NCBI GenBank assembly: GCA_004151065.3
Contig: NWUY0303907044.1
Coordinates: 1 to 11,813, forward strand
Length of the DNA: 11,813 nt
Reading direction: 5' to 3'
Origin: Larix sibirica
Taxonomy: Eukaryota > Streptophyta > Pinopsida > Pinales > Pinaceae
Under the pieces are notes generated by a model. It was given only the letters and a program-made list of their open reading frames with translations, did no database searches and was not told where the DNA came from. Made by a program: the position numbers and the translations under genes. Of the stretch, positions 8,331 through 11,813 are shown piece after piece (within the stretch, counting starts at the first letter, position 1; each line of letters begins with the position of its first letter).

Positions 8331-9621
8331 TTATGCTATTCTCTGCTTGTTCGATTTCATTCCGTGCTTCAGGTCCTCTGCTAGGGATTTCCTTCTGTTT
8401 CCAAACTGAGAATCAACCGCGATACCCAATCTATGACTTGCTTTGGATTTGATGATCGCATCCTGGAGGAGTTCCAACTGACGTCTAGAGACATAGCCCT
8501 TCCCCTTTTTTTCACATTCTTTCTCAATCTCATCCAAATATAATTCCCCCAGATCTAGTTCTTCCTCGCCGTCCTCCTCCATAGCTGCAGGTTGATCTTC
8601 GAGGGCCTTTTCCTGGATCAAGGTTTCCATAGCTTCGGCCTCGCCAGTTTTTGAGGATTTGTTTTCGGTCTTTCATTCCTCCCCATCTTCACTTATCTCC
8701 TCCAGGATCTAGAATGGGTTTTTGCTAGTAGACCCGTTGTCAACTTTTTTATTCCCTTTCTGCGGGAGATCACTAGATCTATTCTTCCTGCAGTTTCGGA
8801 CCTGGGTAAACCCTTCTTTATCCTTATTCCCTTCTTGCTTTGGTCTGGTTGAAGATTTATCCTGGGTCGATTGAGGGTAGTTTCCACCAAAGTGGCCATA
8901 TTCGTGGCATAGTTTGTATCTGAAAGGGAGCTCCTCATAATCAATCGGCTGAATCCATCCTTCGTCCTCCTAGTTCAGACTGATAGCTTCTGGGAGGTCT
9001 TTGGAGAGATCCATATAAACACAGATTTGAGCACATGCAGTGTACCTTTGCTGTTTTGTCTGCTCTGCAACTTTGACAAATTCCCCCAGGGTATTACCAA
9101 TATCTTGCAATATTTCTAGGTCCTAGAATTCACAGGGAAGAGAAAAAAGTCTGATCCACACTGGATCCACTTTGATATCCTTCATTTCAGGATTGAAACT
9201 CTTTTTCCAGGGTTTGAGGTATAACCCAGTAGAGAAGAAAAAGTAGGGACCTCCCTCCAGCACCCTACCCTTGTCTTCCACATTGAAAAAATAATGGTAA
9301 AGAAACCCTTGGCCCCCAAATGAAGATCATAATGCCCTTTTGGATTCCAGGTGCTTTTGATCCACCTGACCAAATCCTTTTCCTGGGGCTAGATCCCAAT
9401 GAAATTACCAATTAAAGCCTTCTCCTTCCATAGCTCCATTTTTCCCTAACTTTTTCAACACAAATATGGATGGCCGGAATTGCCAGGGTTTTTTGGAGGC
9501 ATCCCCCTGGCCCCATCCTCCGTTTGGATCCTTTTTCCCGATCACCTACCTCCCCCATCTTTACGTCATCTCCCCCTCCCGCAGTCATCACTCCCGCAGA
9601 TACCATGGCTTGTGCCGACAT
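8331..9621 (-). pseudogene. LINE ORF1: DUF4283 RNA-binding domain plus CCHC knuckle (broken)
   Basis: ORF1 packages LINE RNA into a ribonucleoprotein. The ATG at 9621 (MSAQAMVSAGVM) is preceded by an in-frame stop. The total length, about 430 codons, is usual. A DUF4283 pattern follows at about 9425-9000: 'KALIGNFIGI', 'DLVRWIKSTWNPKGHYDLHL', 'KGFFTIIF', 'GGPYFFFSTGLYLKPW', 'VWIRLFSLPCEF'. At 8918-8877 a zinc knuckle has exact C-X2-C-X4-H-X4-C spacing but reads Y..C....H....Y. The C-terminal part (8630-8331) is acidic, then basic, without stops. Frame breaks lie near 9400-9430 and at the A6 run 9286-9291. In-frame stops are at 9389, 9123, 8970, 8709 and 8673. At least two (9123, 8970) sit where Trp is usual. 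Confidence 0.92.
8877..8918 (-). other. ORF1 degenerate CCHC zinc knuckle
   Basis: The segment RYKLCHEYGHFGGNYP carries Cys at 8907-8909 and His at 8892-8894. The first and last ligands are Tyr (TAC codons at 8916-8918 and 8877-8879). Both are one G-to-A step from TGC (Cys). With two of four ligands gone, zinc cannot be held in the normal way. Confidence 0.85.
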
Positions 9622-9724
9622 CCAACATAGCCGTAGGGGATGCGGCCCCTACTGTAAACACTCTGACAACTTCAATCCGTGCGATCAACCCCAAACCCTA
9701 GCCCTTCTTCCCTTCAGATTCACC
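9622..9724 (-). other. LINE 5' leader (short 5' UTR)
   Basis: 103 bp separate the 5' target-site duplication from the ORF1 ATG. An in-frame stop (TAG, near 9646) lies upstream of that ATG. If the element is complete, its promoter must lie within this leader or early ORF1, as L1 promoters are internal. Some 5' truncation cannot be excluded. Confidence 0.75.
9693..9701 (+). promoter_or_regulatory. Telo-box (AAACCCTAG) in the LINE leader
   Basis: 'aaaccctag' lies 24-32 bp inside the 5' end of the element (reverse-complement orientation relative to the LINE). Telo-boxes occur near transcription starts of many plant housekeeping genes and are bound by telobox factors. The site is suited to an internal promoter, but its use here is inferred. 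Confidence 0.45.
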
Positions 9725-9741
9725 TAGGACACCATGCTATT
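9725..9741. repeat. LINE target-site duplication, 5' side copy
   Basis: 'taggacaccatgctatt' is identical to 2521-2537. The bases outside it differ at both ends (T/C on the left, T/A on the right). Joining the flanks across one copy gives the likely empty site. Confidence 0.95.
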
Positions 9742-9839
9742 AAGATGGTATTGAGAAATAATTATTTTTGTAACCATTGTAAATGGCCAATATGCAACAA
9801 TTTTGCATAAGAAAATGTTTGAATCATTAAAAAATGGTA
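9742..9839. other. Flank between LINE and satellite array
   Basis: This AT-rich stretch was continuous with the DNA left of 2521 before the LINE arrived. It contains 'atgcaacaattttgcat' (about 9791-9807), which resembles the 'atgcaaaaattgcat' dyad found in the satellite units. It may be a very diverged satellite end, or the end of the copia LTR. No gene is seen. Confidence 0.5.
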
Positions 9840-11813
9840 ATATGGTTTAATGGGGTAATGGTGTACCTAGGTGTAATTTGATTTCATGATTCCAATAGAA
9901 TCAATTAATCGTTGATCCAACTCTTAGTTATCAGTTTATGACAATTTTCAACTAGCTTCCTAAAGCCATTCAGGGACACTTGGTGAATTTATACCAGGGG
10001 CATAAATACCAATCCAAGCAACAAAATTGATTGTCGTAACCTATTGCAAGTTTTTTTGTGCAAGGTCAACATAAATAAGATGTCCACACACTCCATTGGT
10101 AGATTTTTGAAAATCCTACCCCATGATGCAAAAATTACATTGCATGTTACTTAGTAAAATCCTAGTTCCAAAAATCATCAAATAAAACAACATTTGCTCC
10201 ATGGAATCATGAGAGAGGCGAGTCTCTAAATGCAATATGATGCCAAGAGTCCAATAGAATCAATGGTTCATCGATCCAACTCCCATTTATCAGTTTATGG
10301 TGAGTTTCAATTTGCTTCCTAAATCCATTGAGGGGTAGTTGGAAAATTTCTACTAAGGGCATAAAAACCAACTCAAGAAGCATAATTGAGTTACGTAACT
10401 CTTGCAATTTTGTTTGAGAAAGGACAACATCACCATGATTTCCACACGCTTCACTAATAGAGTTTTCAAAAATTTACCCTTTGAGGCAAAAATTGCAGTA
10501 CATGTTACTTAAAAAAACCCTAGTTCCACACATTGTCGAATAGAATAGCATTCGATCCATGGACTCATGGGAGAAGGGTGTCCCTTGATGTAATCCAATT
10601 TCAAGAGTCCAATAGAATTGACATCTCTTCAATCTGATACTTGTCTATCATTTTAAGGCGAGTTTCAACTCATTTCCTATATCCATTCAAGGACACTTGG
10701 TGAATTTCTACTCGGGGCATACAAAATATTATGAGTAGCATAATTGAGTGTTGTAACCTCCTGCACGATTTTTTGTCAAGACTAACATGATCACAATGTC
10801 CACACATTTCATTTGTAGAGATTTCAAAAACGTACCCTCTTATGCAAAAAGTTGCATTGCATGTTACTTAGCAAAACCCTAGTTTTGAAAATCGTTATAT
10901 GAAACGACATTCGATCCATGGACTCATGGAATATGGGTGTCCCTAGGTGTAATTCGATGCCACAAGTCCAACAAAATCAATGGTTCATAAATCTGAGCCC
11001 TGGTTATTATTCAATGGAAAGTTTTAACTCATTTCATAAAGTCATTCAGGGACACTTGGAAAATTTATATCGAGGGCATAAAATCCAATCCTAGCAACAT
11101 AGTTGAGAGTTGTTACCTCCTTCAAGTTCTGTTAGTGAGGCCCCATGATTTTTACACACTTTGTTTCCAAACATTTCAAAATTTTACCTTGTGATGCAAA
11201 AATTGCATTACATTTTACTGAGCAACACCGTAGTTTAAAAAATCACTGAATAAAACAACATGCGATCCATATATTCATGGGAGAGGGGTGTCCCTAGGTG
11301 TAATATGATGTCACGAGTCCAACAAAATCGATGGTTTGTCAATCTGAGTCTCAATTATCAATTTATGGTGAGTTGCAACTTGCTTCCTAAATCCATTCAA
11401 GAACACTTGGTGAATCTCTACCAACGGCATAAAAACTAATCAGAGCAACAAGGTTGAGTGTTATAACCTCCTACAATTTGTTTTGGGCAAGCTTGACATG
11501 AACATAATGTCCACACACTCCATTTCTAGAGTGTTCAAAAGTTTACCCTATAATGCCAAAAATGCATTGCATGTTACTTAGCAAAACCTTAGTTCCATAA
11601 ATCATCAAACGAAACAACATCAAGTCCATCAACACACTTGAGAGGGGTTTCCCTAGATGTAATCCAATGTCACAAGGACAACAAAATTGATGGTTCATAA
11701 ATTTGAGTCCTAGTTATGAATTTATGGCGAGTTTCAACTCACTTCCTAAATCCATTTAGGGACACTTGGAAAATTTCTATCAAGAGCATAAAAAAAAATT
11801 GAACAACAAAATT
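9840..11813. repeat. Satellite DNA array, ~358-bp period, five full units and one partial
   Basis: Counting from the 'ccatggactcatggg' landmark, units are 9840-10198, 10199-10556, 10557-10915, 10916-11266, 11267-11625 and a partial 11626-11813 cut by the window end. Spacing of the 'gggacacttgg' landmark (9977, 10336, 10694, 11053, 11404, 11763) gives steps of 359, 358, 359, 351 and 359. Other shared blocks are 'tcctaaatccatt', 'gggcataaaa', 'atgtccacacactcc', 'atgcaaaaattgcattgcatg' and 'cctaggtgtaat'. Units are clearly related but have many differences by eye, so this is an old or peripheral array. The period is close to two nucleosome repeats, common for plant satellites. No coding role is claimed. 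Confidence 0.95.

Larger units (their letters stand above)
2538..9724 (-). mobile_element. L1-type plant LINE (non-LTR retrotransposon), full-length, inactive
   Basis: The 7187-bp insert is bounded by a 17-bp direct repeat, has an A-rich tail at its 3' end, and carries the plant L1 order of ORF1 (DUF4283, CCHC), then ORF2 (endonuclease, reverse transcriptase, zf-RVT, RNase H). Read on the element's strand, the insertion point is TCTT|AATAGC, which fits the TT|AAAA-like cut of L1 endonucleases. A copy reaching ORF1 and a leader is effectively full length, whereas most LINE copies are 5'-truncated. Both ORFs are broken by stops and shifts, so the copy cannot encode its own machinery. The element looks visibly richer in G and C than the AT-rich flanks. 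Confidence 0.96.

Noticed and set aside
8693-8944. 83-codon open frame on - strand within ORF1
   Set aside because: It lies in a different phase from the knuckle and the acidic C-terminus. The ORF1 phase carries the family motifs with stops at 8709 and 8673, so this frame is a shadow.
9470-9727. Overlapping proline-rich + strand frames of 85 and 73 codons
   Set aside because: They are antisense to the ORF1 start and 5' leader. Proline content comes from the G-rich sense strand. They cross the LINE end, which a real gene would not be expected to do.
9742-9839. Extension of the satellite array up to the LINE border
   Set aside because: One dyad resembles the monomer, but spacing is compressed and the remaining bases do not align well by eye.
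1-11813. CRISPR array, toxin-antitoxin, phage-defence or other prokaryotic system
   Set aside because: The tandem repeats are long and have no spacers, and all protein matches are plant-type retroelement domains. Nothing prokaryotic was seen.

Overview
The window looks like non-genic, repeat-derived DNA of a large plant nuclear genome. A seed plant is likely. A gymnosperm is possible from the style of the LINE proteins and the age of the debris, but this is not proven. No intact host gene, tRNA, rRNA or bacterial-type system was found. Everything recognisable is mobile or tandem-repeat DNA.

Layout, left to right. (1) 84-290: one diverged satellite unit. (2) 291-897: AT-rich sequence with no recognised gene, holding one inverted repeat. 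(3) 898-1815, + strand: a badly broken relic of the 3' end of a Ty1/copia polyprotein (reverse transcriptase end plus RNase H) with an internal tandem duplication, followed by a degenerate polypurine tract and what looks like the start of a 3' LTR (from 1883). (4) 2538-9724, - strand: a nearly full-length L1-type plant LINE of 7187 bp, flanked by a perfect 17-bp target-site duplication (2521-2537 and 9725-9741). The LINE probably landed in the old LTR or its flank. (5) 9742-9839: about 100 bp of flanking sequence. (6) 9840-11813: a satellite array in head-to-tail order with a period of about 351-359 bp, five full units plus one partial unit. The single unit at 84-290 belongs to the same family, so the two retroelements sit between parts of one satellite domain.

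The LINE reads from right to left: a short 5' leader with a plant telo-box, ORF1 (DUF4283-type RNA-binding domain, CCHC knuckle, acidic/basic C-terminus), a 77-bp spacer, ORF2 (endonuclease, reverse transcriptase, zf-RVT, RNase H), then an unusually long 3' region of about 1.5 kb, a 68-bp tandem repeat and an (ACA)n/A tail. The element is dead. It has many in-frame stops, mostly of the kind made by C-to-T decay, at least three frameshifts, two zinc-knuckle cysteines replaced by tyrosine, the endonuclease SDH motif changed to SNH, and a deletion over the reverse-transcriptase catalytic DD. The RNase H stretch is the best preserved.

The most novel item is a possible third reading frame (3521 to 3037, about 165 codons with one frameshift) downstream of RNase H. 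I do not recognise it. It could be a lineage-specific LINE ORF3 or a captured host fragment.
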